A stretch of 64,000 nucleotides of DNA from Arthrobacter sp. NicSoilB4 (GCF_019977335.1 NZ_AP024653.1:496001-560000), one strand, 5' to 3'; shown: positions 49,623 through 58,713, numbered from the stretch's first letter. Numbers and translations: made by a program. The notes: generated by a model not told the origin, from the sequence alone.

Positions 49623-51020
49623 ATGCTTGCCATCGACGACATCCAGGCCCTGTCCAATGCGGTCAGCGGTCCGGTCGCCTTGCCGGACAGCCTCGAATTC
49701 GCGGAGGAGACCTTCGCCTTCAACGTCGCAACGGTGCACCGGCCCGACGTCGTGCTTGGTGCCGCGGATGCGCAGGACGTCGCAGCCGCGGTGAAATGGG
49801 CGGCGGAACGCCGGCTTCCCGTGTCCGTCCAGTCCACCGGGCACGGCGCCTCTTCCGCGATCGACGGCGGTCTGCTCATCAACACGCGGCGCCTGCAGGA
49901 CCTGCGGATCGATCCGGTTGAACGTACGGCACGCGTCGGCGCAGGTGTGAAGTGGCGCACCGTCCTAGAGGCGAGCGTGCCGCACGGATTAGTCGGATTG
50001 CACGGCTCGAGTACCGATGTGGGCGTCGTCGGGTACACGGTGGGCGGGGGTCTGCCCGTGCTCGGCCGCGCCCATGGCTTCGCGGCCGACCATGTTCGCA
50101 GCATGGACATCGTCACCGCCGACGGTGCGCTGCGCCGAATCGATGCCGACACCGAGGCCGAGCTGTTTTCACTGATGCGCGGGGGCAAGGGCAACTTCGG
50201 GATCGTGACCGCACTAGAGTTCAGCCTCTTTCCGGTCAGTGAGTTTTACGGGGGCGGCATCATCTATCCCGGGGCGGACGCGGCCACGATCCTGGCTGCC
50301 TTCCGTCAGTGGCTGCCCACGCTGCCCGACGACGCCTCGCCGTCGATCTCCCTGCTGCGTCTTCCGGACATGGACTTCGTACCCGAGCCGCTGCGGAACC
50401 AGTTCGTCGTGCACCTGCGCTTTGCCTTCCTGGGCAACCGCGAGGACGGCGACGCGCTGCTTGCCCCGATGCGTGCGGTGTCGACTCCGTTGATGGACAC
50501 AGCCGGGCCCATGAGCTACCTCGATGTCGACCAGATCCACATGGATCCGGCGGACCCGCTGCCCTTCACGGAGGGCGGAGCGATCCTGAAGGATTTCGGC
50601 GACGAGACTGTTGCGGACCTGCTTGAACTCACCGGGGACCGTTCGGGCTGTCCGCTGCTGCTGGTGGAGATCCGGCCGTTCGGCGGCGCACTGTCCCGGG
50701 CCGCATTGTCCCAGGCTGGGCCGCCGGATGCGGTGTCGGGACGGGACGCGGCCTTCATGCTGTTCCTCGTCGGCTTCAAGACACCGCCCATTGCGGAGGC
50801 GGTGGCGGCCTCCATCCGCGGGATCCTTGCCGCGATGGCTCCCCACTCAACCGGATATACCCTGGTCAATTTCCATGGCGAGCCCGGCGACGAGGCCGAC
50901 CGGGCCAGGGCCTGGTCTCCCGCCGTCTACGAGCGGATGCGGTCCGCGAAGTCCGCTTACGACCCGGGCAACCTCCTGCGCTTCGGCCACACAATCACCG
51001 GGGCGCCGCCGGCGTCGTGA
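49623..51020 (+). CDS. FAD-linked oxidase of the berberine-bridge-enzyme type
   Basis: 465-residue flavoprotein. PCMH-type FAD domain: RLPVSVQSTGHGASSAIDGGLLINTRRLQDL (the His in STGHG is the usual covalent FAD attachment site), GVVGYTVGGGLPVLGRAHGFAADHVRSMDIVTADG and GGKGNFGIVTALEFSLFPV. The C-terminal BBE element reads RMRSAKSAYDPGNLLRFGHTI. The second Cys attachment seen in bicovalent members is absent (GLHGSSTDVG). Substrate unknown: typically oligosaccharide, alcohol or secondary metabolite oxidation. ATG 49623 has CAGGAG upstream; TAGGCT near 49502 may be its -10 box. Flanked by terminators, so monocistronic. Confidence 0.88.
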   Translation: MLAIDDIQALSNAVSGPVALPDSLEFAEETFAFNVATVHRPDVVLGAADAQDVAAAVKWAAERRLPVSVQSTGHGASSAIDGGLLINTRRLQDLRIDPVERTARVGAGVKWRTVLEASVPHGLVGLHGSSTDVGVVGYTVGGGLPVLGRAHGFAADHVRSMDIVTADGALRRIDADTEAELFSLMRGGKGNFGIVTALEFSLFPVSEFYGGGIIYPGADAATILAAFRQWLPTLPDDASPSISLLRLPDMDFVPEPLRNQFVVHLRFAFLGNREDGDALLAPMRAVSTPLMDTAGPMSYLDVDQIHMDPADPLPFTEGGAILKDFGDETVADLLELTGDRSGCPLLLVEIRPFGGALSRAALSQAGPPDAVSGRDAAFMLFLVGFKTPPIAEAVAASIRGILAAMAPHSTGYTLVNFHGEPGDEADRARAWSPAVYERMRSAKSAYDPGNLLRFGHTITGAPPAS

Positions 51021-51051
51021 ACAGGGCCGGGCTGTTTGGCCAGGTTAACCA

Positions 51052-51099
51052 CGACGGCGGCCCGGCACCTTTGCTGCGAAAGGTGCCGGGCCGCCGTCG
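51052..51099. terminator. Terminator between oxidase and hmp
   Basis: Perfect 21-nt inverted repeat (51052-51072 and 51079-51099) with AAA/TTT at the loop side and a 6-nt loop; core GGCCCGGCACC. It serves the oxidase (plus) and, with the repeat beyond it, the convergent hmp gene. Confidence 0.82.
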
Positions 51100-51168
51100 A
51101 ACCCTCGTCGATTGCTCCATAACTGCCGTTTTGACCCCTCAAAAGGGCAGCTGCGGAGCACTCGATGG
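51096..51168. repeat. 73-bp palindromic intergenic repeat, copy B
   Basis: Second copy of the element at 46731-46803, aligned without gaps. It directly follows the oxidase terminator (sharing GTCG) and ends 7 nt before the hmp stop codon. Its inverted repeat (CTCCATAACTGCCGTTTT against AAAAGGGCAGCTGCGGAG) has several mismatches compared with copy A. Confidence 0.72.
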
Positions 51169-51174
51169 GGGAAA

Positions 51175-52335
51175 TTAGCTGGCGAGCCAGATGTCCGGGC
51201 CGAAGACCTCGTAGTGGATCTTCGTTGCGGGGATGCCTGCGTTGATGGCCTCGTTGCGGATGCTCTTCATGAACGGCAGCGGACCGCACAGGTACAGCGA
51301 GGCATTGGCGGGGAGGTCCACTTCGCGCAGGGACATAAAGCCCTCCCTGGTTCCGGCGACCGGCCGCTCGAGCCAGAGCTGGAGGTCGGCACCGTCGAGG
51401 CGCTCGACGTCGTCCGTCATCTGGGAACGCAGCGCCCAGGACTCGAGGTCGCTTTCCGCGTGCAGGACCAGGACCTGGCGGTCCGAGCCGGAGTCCGCGA
51501 GGGAGCGGAGGATGGACGCGGTGGGCGTGCAGCCGATGCCGGCGGAGGCCAGGACGACGGGGCCTTCGCCTTCCTTGAGGGTGATCTCGCCGTAGGGGTT
51601 GGAGATCTCGAGGATGTCGCCCACCTGGACGTTGTTGTGCAGCACCGGGGAGACTTCGCCGCCGTCGTCCTTCTTGGTGGTGAAGCTGCGGCTCGTGCCC
51701 GCGTCGCCGGAGAGGGAGTACTGGCGGACCTGGCGGAGCCCGTCCGGGAGGGTGACCTTCACGCTGACGTACTGGCCCGGGAGGGCGGAGGTGATGGGTG
51801 TGTCGTCCGCCGGTTCCAGGGTGAGCGTCATGGAACCGGTGCCGGCGGCGGTCTTGGCGGCGACCCGCCACGGGCTCCACATCGTGCCGTTGGCCTGGGC
51901 GGCGTAGAGGCCCTTTTCCAGCTTGATCAGCGCGTCCGCCATGAGCCAGTAGACCTCGGTCCAGGCCTCGGCGATCTCCGGGGTGATGACCTCGGCCAGG
52001 TCTTCGGCGATGGCGGCGAACAGGTGCTCGTAGACCACCTGGTACTGCGGTTCGGTGATGCCGAGAGAGGCGTGGCGGTGGGCGATGCGGGCCAGCACGG
52101 TCTCCGGCAGGGTTCCGGGGTTGTTCACCAGGTGGGTGGCGAAAGCGGCGATGCTTCCGGCCAGGGCCTGCTGCTGGTTGCCGTTGCGCTGGTTCGAGCG
52201 GCTGAACAGCCCGTCCAGCAGTTCCGGGTGCGCTGCGAAGAGGCGGGCGTAGAACTTGGGGGTGATTTCACCGATCCGGGATCCGACCAGCGGCAGGGTG
52301 GCCTCGATGACGGGGAAGGACTTGTCCGAGAGCAT
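51175..52335 (-). CDS. hmp: Flavohemoglobin (nitric oxide dioxygenase)
   Basis: Detoxifies NO to nitrate using O2 and NAD(P)H. 386 residues. Globin domain 1-140 has FYARLFAAHPELLDGLF (B10 Tyr and CD-region Phe) and the proximal His in RIAHRHASLGI. FAD domain has GQYVSVKVTLPDGLRQVRQYSLSG (RxYSLS). NAD(P)H domain has VVLASAGIGCTPTASILRSL and YLCGPLPFMKSI. ATG 52335 has AGGAG 6 nt upstream; the in-frame extension before it is not coding. A palindromic NsrR-type site lies 48-74 bp upstream and the Rrf2 regulator gene is next on the same strand. Confidence 0.95.
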   Translation of the reverse strand: MLSDKSFPVIEATLPLVGSRIGEITPKFYARLFAAHPELLDGLFSRSNQRNGNQQQALAGSIAAFATHLVNNPGTLPETVLARIAHRHASLGITEPQYQVVYEHLFAAIAEDLAEVITPEIAEAWTEVYWLMADALIKLEKGLYAAQANGTMWSPWRVAAKTAAGTGSMTLTLEPADDTPITSALPGQYVSVKVTLPDGLRQVRQYSLSGDAGTSRSFTTKKDDGGEVSPVLHNNVQVGDILEISNPYGEITLKEGEGPVVLASAGIGCTPTASILRSLADSGSDRQVLVLHAESDLESWALRSQMTDDVERLDGADLQLWLERPVAGTREGFMSLREVDLPANASLYLCGPLPFMKSIRNEAINAGIPATKIHYEVFGPDIWLAS

Positions 52336-52382
52336 ATTGACTCCTGAGGTAGTGGCCCGGGGTCTGCAACCGGACCGATGCA

Positions 52383-52409
52383 AATACCAGCATTTAAAAT
52401 GCGTGTATT
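52383..52409 (-). promoter_or_regulatory. NsrR-type operator upstream of hmp
   Basis: AATACCAGCATTT, one A, AAATGCGTGTATT (52383-52409): a 27-bp imperfect palindrome with AT-rich core GCATTTAAAATGC, closely like the NsrR consensus of two 11-mers (AAGATGCATTT). It sits in the hmp promoter region. Confidence 0.82.
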
Positions 52410-52528
52410 TATAGCTCAGTTCTACATGGCGTAGAAAACAAGTTCAAATCGACGGGATTCCCGGGCGTGGCGGGTCCGGTGCCGCGGTGGTTTTGGAGGT
52501 GGCCGGCAGAGAGTGGCGGCGCGTCGGC

Positions 52529-52978
52529 TCAAAGCCCGGGGCGCAGCCCGATCGCCTGGAACACCGGCGCCATCTGCCGGGAGGTTGGCAGCGACGCGAC
52601 GACGATGCCGTCCAGTTCGCTGTAGAAAGCCTCGCGGGCGCGGGCGAGGGCTCCGCGGAGGCGGCATTCGTTGATCAGCGGACACGCCCCGCCGGCGCCG
52701 GCGCAGTCGGCCGGATCGGTGCGGGTGTCCAGCTGGCGCAGGAGCTGGCCCACGGTGGCGAGCCGGCCGGCGCTGCTGAGCCGGGCACCGCCGTGCCGGC
52801 CGCGCTCAACGTCGATCATGCCCAGCTCCCGCAGCTTCGCCATCGCCTTGCTGACATGGTTGTACGGCGTCGCGACGGCGTCTGCGATGCTCTGGGTGGT
52901 GAGGAGCCCGCCGTCGGGAGCGGCCGCGAGCACCATCATGGCGCGCAGGCTCACATCCGCGAAGGCGTTGATCTTCAT
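52529..52978 (-). CDS. nsrR: Rrf2-family NO-sensing repressor (NsrR-like)
   Basis: 149 residues. Winged helix: MKINAFADVSLRAMMVLAA, LTTQSIADAVATPYNHVSKAMAKLRELGMIDVERGRHGGARLSSAG (~residues 25-75). Three Cys in CAGAGGACPLINEC (C-x6-C-x5-C, residues ~92-106) are the Fe-S cluster ligands; characterised NsrR has C-x5-C-x5-C, so the first spacing is one longer. NO would destroy the cluster and release hmp. The ATG lies 6 nt after TAAACT (leaderless). An operator of the right type lies before hmp, 193 bp downstream. Confidence 0.9.
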   Translation of the reverse strand: MKINAFADVSLRAMMVLAAAPDGGLLTTQSIADAVATPYNHVSKAMAKLRELGMIDVERGRHGGARLSSAGRLATVGQLLRQLDTRTDPADCAGAGGACPLINECRLRGALARAREAFYSELDGIVVASLPTSRQMAPVFQAIGLRPGL

Positions 52979-52998
52979 AACACCAGTTTACGGGCGGT

Positions 52999-53505
52999 CT
53001 AGTCCACCCAGACGCCGGGCTCGTTGGTATCGGCGGAGAGCTCCCCGAATTCGAGCTCACGCGTTGCGGGGTTCGCTGCGTACGGAAGGACCGCCGCGAA
53101 GAGGGAACCGTCGCGGTGCTCCGCGGCCACGTGGATGGCGTCCGAGGCTTCCTCCAGCAGGGTGATGTCGCAGACGATCGCGGCAGCGCGGAACTCGTCC
53201 CGGTGCTGGCGCAGCAGCTCGGTGAGGTCGCTGATCATCGAGTCCGCGTCGAAGTCCGCATCAGCGCCCTCGGCCGCGTCGGCGGGGGTCACGGCGACAA
53301 GGCGGACCTCGCCGTCGTTCTCGACCACCAGGGCGAACGGCAGGAACCCGCCGTTGCGCTCAAGCTGCTCCTGGGCGGCTCCGACCCCGGTGCCGAGCAG
53401 GTTCTCCAGATCGGTGGCGCTGGCCTCGGGGACGCTGTCGCGCCACGACCCGTCAGTGGACGCCGGTGCGGGCTCGGCTGCGGTTTCCGCCGGCAGTTCC
53501 GACAC
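52999..53505 (-). CDS. Conserved hypothetical protein, 168 aa
   Basis: Acidic 168-residue soluble protein: disordered Ala/Glu/Pro N-terminus (~35 aa), then an alpha/beta domain (ERNGGFLPFALVVENDGEVRLVAVTPAD ... MISDLTELLRQHRDEFRAAAIVCDITLLEEASDAIHVAAEHRDG). Resembles small actinobacterial proteins next to phosphomannomutase, function unknown. The GTG start lies 4 nt after the manB stop codon, so it is co-translated with it. Confidence 0.78.
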   Translation of the reverse strand: MSELPAETAAEPAPASTDGSWRDSVPEASATDLENLLGTGVGAAQEQLERNGGFLPFALVVENDGEVRLVAVTPADAAEGADADFDADSMISDLTELLRQHRDEFRAAAIVCDITLLEEASDAIHVAAEHRDGSLFAAVLPYAANPATRELEFGELSADTNEPGVWVD

Positions 53506-53509
53506 GGTC

Positions 53510-54928
53510 CTAGCCCCGGACCAGCGCCAGGACTCGGTCGCGGACGCGTTCCATGGTGGCGGCGTCGGTCGCTTCGACGTTGAGGCGCAGGAACGGCTCG
53601 GTGTTGGAAGGGCGCAGGTTGAACCAGTAGCTGCCGTCAGTGGCGATGAACGTGCTGCCGTCGAGGTAGTCCACCTCGACGTCCTCGTCGTGGAAGTCGT
53701 GCCGGACGCGCTCGACGGCGGCGGCCTTGTCCTCGATTTCCGAGTTGATCTCGCCGGAGGACATGTAGGGCTCGTATTCGCGGCCGAGCTCGGACAGCGG
53801 ACCGTCCTGCTCTCCGAGGGCTGCCAGGACGTGCATCGCGGCGAGCATGCCGGCGTCTGCGTTCCAGAAGTCGCGGAAGTAGAAGTGGGCGGAGTGTTCG
53901 CCGCCGAAGATGGCGCCCTCTGCGGCCATCACGGCCTTGATGAAGGAGTGGCCGACGCGGGTGCGGACCGCCCGGCCGCCGTGGCGTTCCACCAGTTCGG
54001 GGACGGCGCGGGAGGTCAGCAGGTTGTGGATGACGGTAGGAGTTGACTCGCCGAGGCCCTGGGCGCGGGCAATCTCGCGGCGGGCCACCATGCCGGTGAT
54101 CGCGGACGGGGAGACGGGTTCGCCCTTCTCGTCGATGACGAAGCAGCGGTCGGCGTCGCCGTCGAACGCCAGTCCGATGTCCGCGCCGTGCTCGACGACG
54201 GCGGCCTGCAGGTCACGCAGGTTTTCCGGTTCCAGCGGGTTGGCGGGGTGGTTCGGGAACGAACCGTCGAGTTCGAAGTACAGCGGAATGATCTCAAGGG
54301 GAAGCTTGGGCAGCAAGGCGTCGCCGAGGACTGCCGGCGTGGTGAGGCCGGCCATGCCGTTGCCGGCATCGACGACGACCTTCAGCGGGCGGGTGCCGCG
54401 GAGGTCCACGAGGCTGCGGAGGTACTCGGAGTAGCCCTTCAGGACATCGTGGACACCGATCAGGCCGCGGCTGGGGGCGGCGGGGATGGACCCGGAGTTG
54501 AGGTATTCCTCGGCCCGCGCCTGGATTTCCTTGAGCCCGGACTCGGAGGAGATCGGCTCGGCGCCGGCCTTGGCCATCTTGATGCCGTTGTACTCCGCTG
54601 GGTTGTGGCTCGCAGTGAACGTCGCGCCGGCTGCGTTGAGCGCACCGCAGGCGTAGTAGAGCTCATCGGTGGAGATGAGGTCAAGCAGCTGGACGTTGGC
54701 TCCGCGGGTGGCGGCACCGTTGGCGAAGGCCTTGCTGAATTCGGGGGAGGAGGGGCGCATGTCGCCGCCGACGAGAACCGTCTTGCCCTCCAGCTGCAGG
54801 ACGTCGACGAACGCCGCGCCCACAGCCTCGACGATTTCCGCGGTAATCGATTCGCCGACGATGCCGCGCACGTCGTAGGCCTTGAAGGAGGCCGAGAGGT
54901 CAAAAGTCTTTGTCTTTTCCGTAGTCAC
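53510..54928 (-). CDS. manB: Phosphomannomutase/phosphoglucomutase
   Basis: Interconverts mannose-6-P and mannose-1-P (or glucose forms), feeding GDP-mannose and wall polymer synthesis. 472 residues with the alpha-D-phosphohexomutase motifs: TFTASHNPAEYNGIKMAKAGA (active-site phospho-Ser), metal loop LAFDGDADRCFVID, sugar-binding GEHSAHFYFRDF, and C-terminal phosphate-binding RPSNTEPFLRLNVEA. KAYDVRGIVGESITAE marks the N-terminus. It starts 151 bp from the divergent recQ gene and leads an operon with the following hypothetical gene. Confidence 0.95.
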   Translation of the reverse strand: MTTEKTKTFDLSASFKAYDVRGIVGESITAEIVEAVGAAFVDVLQLEGKTVLVGGDMRPSSPEFSKAFANGAATRGANVQLLDLISTDELYYACGALNAAGATFTASHNPAEYNGIKMAKAGAEPISSESGLKEIQARAEEYLNSGSIPAAPSRGLIGVHDVLKGYSEYLRSLVDLRGTRPLKVVVDAGNGMAGLTTPAVLGDALLPKLPLEIIPLYFELDGSFPNHPANPLEPENLRDLQAAVVEHGADIGLAFDGDADRCFVIDEKGEPVSPSAITGMVARREIARAQGLGESTPTVIHNLLTSRAVPELVERHGGRAVRTRVGHSFIKAVMAAEGAIFGGEHSAHFYFRDFWNADAGMLAAMHVLAALGEQDGPLSELGREYEPYMSSGEINSEIEDKAAAVERVRHDFHDEDVEVDYLDGSTFIATDGSYWFNLRPSNTEPFLRLNVEATDAATMERVRDRVLALVRG

Positions 54929-55079
54929 GCGTCTTATCTTACGTTGAAGCCGATTCGGGCCGTGGAGGAGCGGTGGCGGATTCCGTCAGCCGCCGGACTG
55001 CCGGGGCAACCGCAGTGATTGTCCACATAGCGGCGCCCGTGGCTTCGTGGCTGTCGGAGGGGGCTGGGATACTGAAGCA

Positions 55080-57269
55080 ATGGCCAATAACCAGAACGCT
55101 GCAGTCCTGTCCGCTCCGCACGCCGCATCCGCCGGACAACCGGGGACGCGGGAGCAGGCCCAGGAGGTCCTGCGCGAGCTGGTCGGGCACCCGGACGCGG
55201 AGTTCCATGACGGCCAGTTCGAGGCGATTGAGGCCCTTGTCGACGGCGGCCGGCGCGCCCTCGTGGTGCAGCGCACCGGCTGGGGAAAGTCGGCGGTGTA
55301 CTTCGTCTCGTCCCTGCTGCTGCGGCGGCGCGGCGCCGGGCCGACCCTGATCGTGTCCCCCCTGCTGGCGCTGATGCGTGACCAGGTGGCCGCAGCGGCG
55401 CGGGCCGGGGTCCGGGCGGTGGCCATCAACTCCGCCAACCAGCTGGACTGGGACACCGTCCGCGAACAGCTGGCGGCGGACGAGGTCGATGTCCTGCTGG
55501 TCTCGCCGGAGCGGCTCACCAACCCCTCCTTCCGCGAGAACCAGCTGCCCGAGCTGATCCGCCGCACCGGTCTCCTGGTCATTGACGAGGCGCACTGCAT
55601 CTCCGACTGGGGCCATGATTTCCGCCCGGACTACCGGCGCATCGCGGACCTGATCACCCAGCTGCCGGATACCGTCCCGGTCCTGGCCACCACTGCCACG
55701 GCCAACTCCCGGGTGGTCCACGACATCGAGGAGCAGCTCGGCGCCGGTGTGCTGACCATCCGCGGCGCCCTGGGCCGCGAGTCCCTCCGGCTGGGTGTGC
55801 TGAGCCTGCCGGACTCCCGCGACCGGCTCGGCTGGCTGCTCACGCACCTCACAGACCTGCCCGGCAGCGGAATCATCTACACCCTGACGGTCTCCGCGGC
55901 CGAGGACACCGCGCGGCTCCTGGCCGAAGCCGGCCACGAGGTCCTCGCCTACACCGGACGCACCGACCCGGCGGACCGGGAACGGGCGGAACAGCTCCTC
56001 AAAGACAACCAGGTCAAGGCCCTCGTTGCCACGTCCGCCCTGGGCATGGGCTTCGACAAGCCGGACCTCGGGTTCGTGGTGCACCTGGGGGCGCCGTCGT
56101 CCCCGGTAGCCTACTACCAGCAGGTCGGCCGCGCCGGCCGTGGCGCCGCCAACGCCGATGTGCTCCTGCTGCCCGGTTCCGAGGACCGCGACATCTGGCA
56201 GTATTTCGCCACCGCGTCCATGCCGTCGGAGGAAAAAGCCGGTGCCGTCCTGACGGCGCTCGCCGAAGCGGGGACCGCTGTGTCCACGGTGGCGCTGGAG
56301 GCACGCGTGGACTTGCGCCGGACACCGTTGGAGCTGCTGTTGAAGGTCCTGGCGGTCGACGGTGCTGTCGAGCGGGTCGGCGGAGGCTGGCGCGCCACCG
56401 GCCAGCCGTGGACCTACGACGCCGAGCGTTACGGCCGGATCGCGGAGGCCCGGGTGGACGAACAGGACTCCATGGTGATCTACCAGGACACCGCGGGCTG
56501 CCGGATGGAATACATCACCTCGGTCCTCGACGATGAGACCGCCCGTGCCTGCGGCCGCTGCGACAACTGCGCCGGCACGTGGTTCCCGGCAGACATTGCC
56601 GCCTCGGCCACCGAAGCCGCGGGCCAGACGCTGAGCCGCGCCGGTGTCCCGCTGGAACCGCGGCTGCAGTGGCCCAGCGGCATGGACCGCCTCGGCGTTC
56701 CCGTGAAGGGCAAGATCAAACCCGAAGAGAGCGTCGCCGGCGGCCGGGCACTGGCGCGGCTTACGGACCTTGGCTGGGGCGGAGCCCTGCGCGAAGCCTT
56801 TGCCGCCGGTGCCCCCGACCGCACCGTGGACCCCGGCATGCTGCAGGCGTGTGTGCAGGTGCTCCGCGAGTGGGGCGCGGGTGACAGCCGGACTCCCGGC
56901 TGGAGCGGGGCCGGGCGGCCGGCCGCCATCATCAGCGTTCCGTCCCGCAGCAAGCCCGCCTTGGTGGATTCGCTGGCCCGCGGCATCTCGGAGATCGGCC
57001 GGATCCCGTACCTGGGGCAGCTGCAGCTTGAGCACGGCGGACCGACCGGAGGGCGCGGGGGCAACAGCGCGTACCGGCTTGCCGGTGTCTGGGACCGTCT
57101 CGTGGTGGGACCGGAACTGGAAGCGGCCCTGGCCGGGATCCAGGGCCAGAGCGTCATGCTGATCGACGACCTGGTCGACAGCCGCTGGACCGTGACGGTG
57201 GCCGGCCGGGCCCTCAGGCTCGCGGGCGCCGGGGCCGTGCTGCCGTTGGTGCTTGGCCAGGCCGGCTGA
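55080..57269 (+). CDS. RecQ-type DNA helicase with C-terminal phosphoribosyltransferase-like domain
   Basis: 729 residues. SF2 helicase core: VQRTGWGKSAVYFVSSLLL (motif I), VIDEAHCISDWGHDFRPDYRRI (DEAH), TATANSRVVHDI (III), TSALGMGFDKPDL and QQVGRAGRG (VI). Zinc-binding CRMEYITSVLDDETARACGRCDNC at ~residue 470-500. After a linker the last ~120 residues resemble a type-I phosphoribosyltransferase: SRSKPALVDSLARGISEIGR and the PRPP-loop-like VMLIDDLVDSRWTVTVAGRALR. A HRDC domain is not seen. GATACT is 6 nt before ATG 55080 (leaderless). The 3' end overlaps the convergent MFS gene by 56 bp. Confidence 0.9.
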   Translation: MANNQNAAVLSAPHAASAGQPGTREQAQEVLRELVGHPDAEFHDGQFEAIEALVDGGRRALVVQRTGWGKSAVYFVSSLLLRRRGAGPTLIVSPLLALMRDQVAAAARAGVRAVAINSANQLDWDTVREQLAADEVDVLLVSPERLTNPSFRENQLPELIRRTGLLVIDEAHCISDWGHDFRPDYRRIADLITQLPDTVPVLATTATANSRVVHDIEEQLGAGVLTIRGALGRESLRLGVLSLPDSRDRLGWLLTHLTDLPGSGIIYTLTVSAAEDTARLLAEAGHEVLAYTGRTDPADRERAEQLLKDNQVKALVATSALGMGFDKPDLGFVVHLGAPSSPVAYYQQVGRAGRGAANADVLLLPGSEDRDIWQYFATASMPSEEKAGAVLTALAEAGTAVSTVALEARVDLRRTPLELLLKVLAVDGAVERVGGGWRATGQPWTYDAERYGRIAEARVDEQDSMVIYQDTAGCRMEYITSVLDDETARACGRCDNCAGTWFPADIAASATEAAGQTLSRAGVPLEPRLQWPSGMDRLGVPVKGKIKPEESVAGGRALARLTDLGWGGALREAFAAGAPDRTVDPGMLQACVQVLREWGAGDSRTPGWSGAGRPAAIISVPSRSKPALVDSLARGISEIGRIPYLGQLQLEHGGPTGGRGGNSAYRLAGVWDRLVVGPELEAALAGIQGQSVMLIDDLVDSRWTVTVAGRALRLAGAGAVLPLVLGQAG

Positions 57270-58689
57270 CCTCGGCCCCTGCATGGAGGGGCAGCGTCAG
57301 GCTGTCCAGGGTACTGAGGAGCATGATCACGGCAATCGCCAGGAACGCCGCCCGGTAAGGTCCCGCGGGGTCCCCTCCGGAGGCGCCCGCCTGGGCCATC
57401 AGGGGGCCGCTGGCCTCGAAGACCCGGATCAGGAGCGCCCCGATCGCGATCCCGGCCGCCGTCGCGAGCTGCACCATGGTCGCGGAGACGGCGTTGGCGG
57501 ACGGCAGTTGGGCGGGAACGGTGTCGGCGTACTGCACCGAGGCGTAGGCCGAGAACCCGATGGACCGGAAGGCTCCGCTGGCGACCAGCAGGGCGAAGAT
57601 CAGCGGTTGCGGCGTGCCGGCGTCGAGCAGGGCGCACAGCGCGAAGGTGGCCGCAGAAGCAAGCGAGGCGAAGACCAGGACCGGTTTGAAGCCGAAGCGG
57701 CGGATGAGCGGGGTCGTGGCCGGTTTGATCCCGATGTTGCCAATGAAGACCGCCGCGACAAACACCCCGGCGCGCAGCGGATCCCAGCCGAAGCCGTTCT
57801 GGAACATCAGGGGCAGCAGGAAGGGCACGGCGCTGATGGTCAGGCGGTAGATGAAGCCGCCGGTCGCCGTGGAGCGGAACGTCCGGGTGGAAAAGACGCC
57901 CAGGTCGAACAGGGGGGAGCGCGTCCGCCGCATCCACCAGGCCGCGGCGCTGAGGAACACCAGCCCTGCCGTGATGCCGATGGCTGCGAAAGCGCCGGAC
58001 TCGCGGCCGCCGGCCAGCTCGAGACCGACCATGACGGACCCCACGCCCAGGGTCGTGAGCGCCAGCCCCAGCCAGTCCAGGCGGCGGTAACGGTCGCCCT
58101 TGGTGCTCGGGACCAGCCGCAGCGCCGCGACGAACGCGGCGAGCCCCAGCGGAAGGTTGACCAGGAAGATCCAGTGCCAGGACAGGAACGTTGTGAGCGC
58201 GCCTCCCACCAGCGGGGCGAGGACCGGGGCCAGCAGGCCGGGCCACACCAGGTAGGCCGTGGCGCGGAGCAGATCCTTCTTAGCCGTTCCGCGGAGCACC
58301 ACGAGGGTGCCCACCGGGACCATCATGGCGCCGCCCGCGCCCTGCAGCGCCCGGCTCAGGGTGAGCATGGTGAGGTCCTGGCTGAGCGCGCACAGCAGCG
58401 AGGCCACGGTGAACACGGCAATGGCCAGGCAGAACACGCGCCGCGCCCCGAGCCGCTCCGCCAGCCACCCGCTGAGCGGGATGCCCATCGCCACGGTCAT
58501 CAGGTAGGCGGTCATGGTGACGTTGACGTCCGCTGACGGGACCGAGAAGTCCGCCGCGATGCTGGGGATCGCCGTGGTCAGGACGGTGCCGTCCAGGAAC
58601 TCCATAAAAAAGGTGGCGGCGACGAGGAGGGCCAGGCGGGGACTCCACCTGTCCGCGGATGCGCCGGACGGCGGCGAGGGCTCACTCAT
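57214..58689 (-). CDS. MFS exporter of the DHA2 (14-TM, EmrB/QacA) type
   Basis: 491-residue multidrug-type transporter. MF-specific motifs: the motif C-like ATFFMEFLDGTVLTTAIPSIAADF at TM1, LIMTVAMGIPLSGWLAERLGARRVF (motif A GxLaDrxGxkxxl form), LSRALQGAGGAMMVPVGTLVVLR (motif B) and GLLAPVLAPLVGGALTTFLSWHWIFLVNLPLG. Length fits 14 helices. It probably exports drugs or metabolites using the proton gradient. The CrtI-like gene lies directly upstream (24 nt) on the same strand, so they are probably cotranscribed. Confidence 0.92.
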   Translation of the reverse strand: MSEPSPPSGASADRWSPRLALLVAATFFMEFLDGTVLTTAIPSIAADFSVPSADVNVTMTAYLMTVAMGIPLSGWLAERLGARRVFCLAIAVFTVASLLCALSQDLTMLTLSRALQGAGGAMMVPVGTLVVLRGTAKKDLLRATAYLVWPGLLAPVLAPLVGGALTTFLSWHWIFLVNLPLGLAAFVAALRLVPSTKGDRYRRLDWLGLALTTLGVGSVMVGLELAGGRESGAFAAIGITAGLVFLSAAAWWMRRTRSPLFDLGVFSTRTFRSTATGGFIYRLTISAVPFLLPLMFQNGFGWDPLRAGVFVAAVFIGNIGIKPATTPLIRRFGFKPVLVFASLASAATFALCALLDAGTPQPLIFALLVASGAFRSIGFSAYASVQYADTVPAQLPSANAVSATMVQLATAAGIAIGALLIRVFEASGPLMAQAGASGGDPAGPYRAAFLAIAVIMLLSTLDSLTLPLHAGAEVSRPGQAPTAARPRRPRA

Positions 58690-58713
58690 GCGGGAATCTC
58701 CACGACGCCGGGT

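Noticed and set aside
54939..57284. 781-codon minus-strand frame opposite recQ
   Set aside because: Antisense to clear helicase motifs; no conserved segments.
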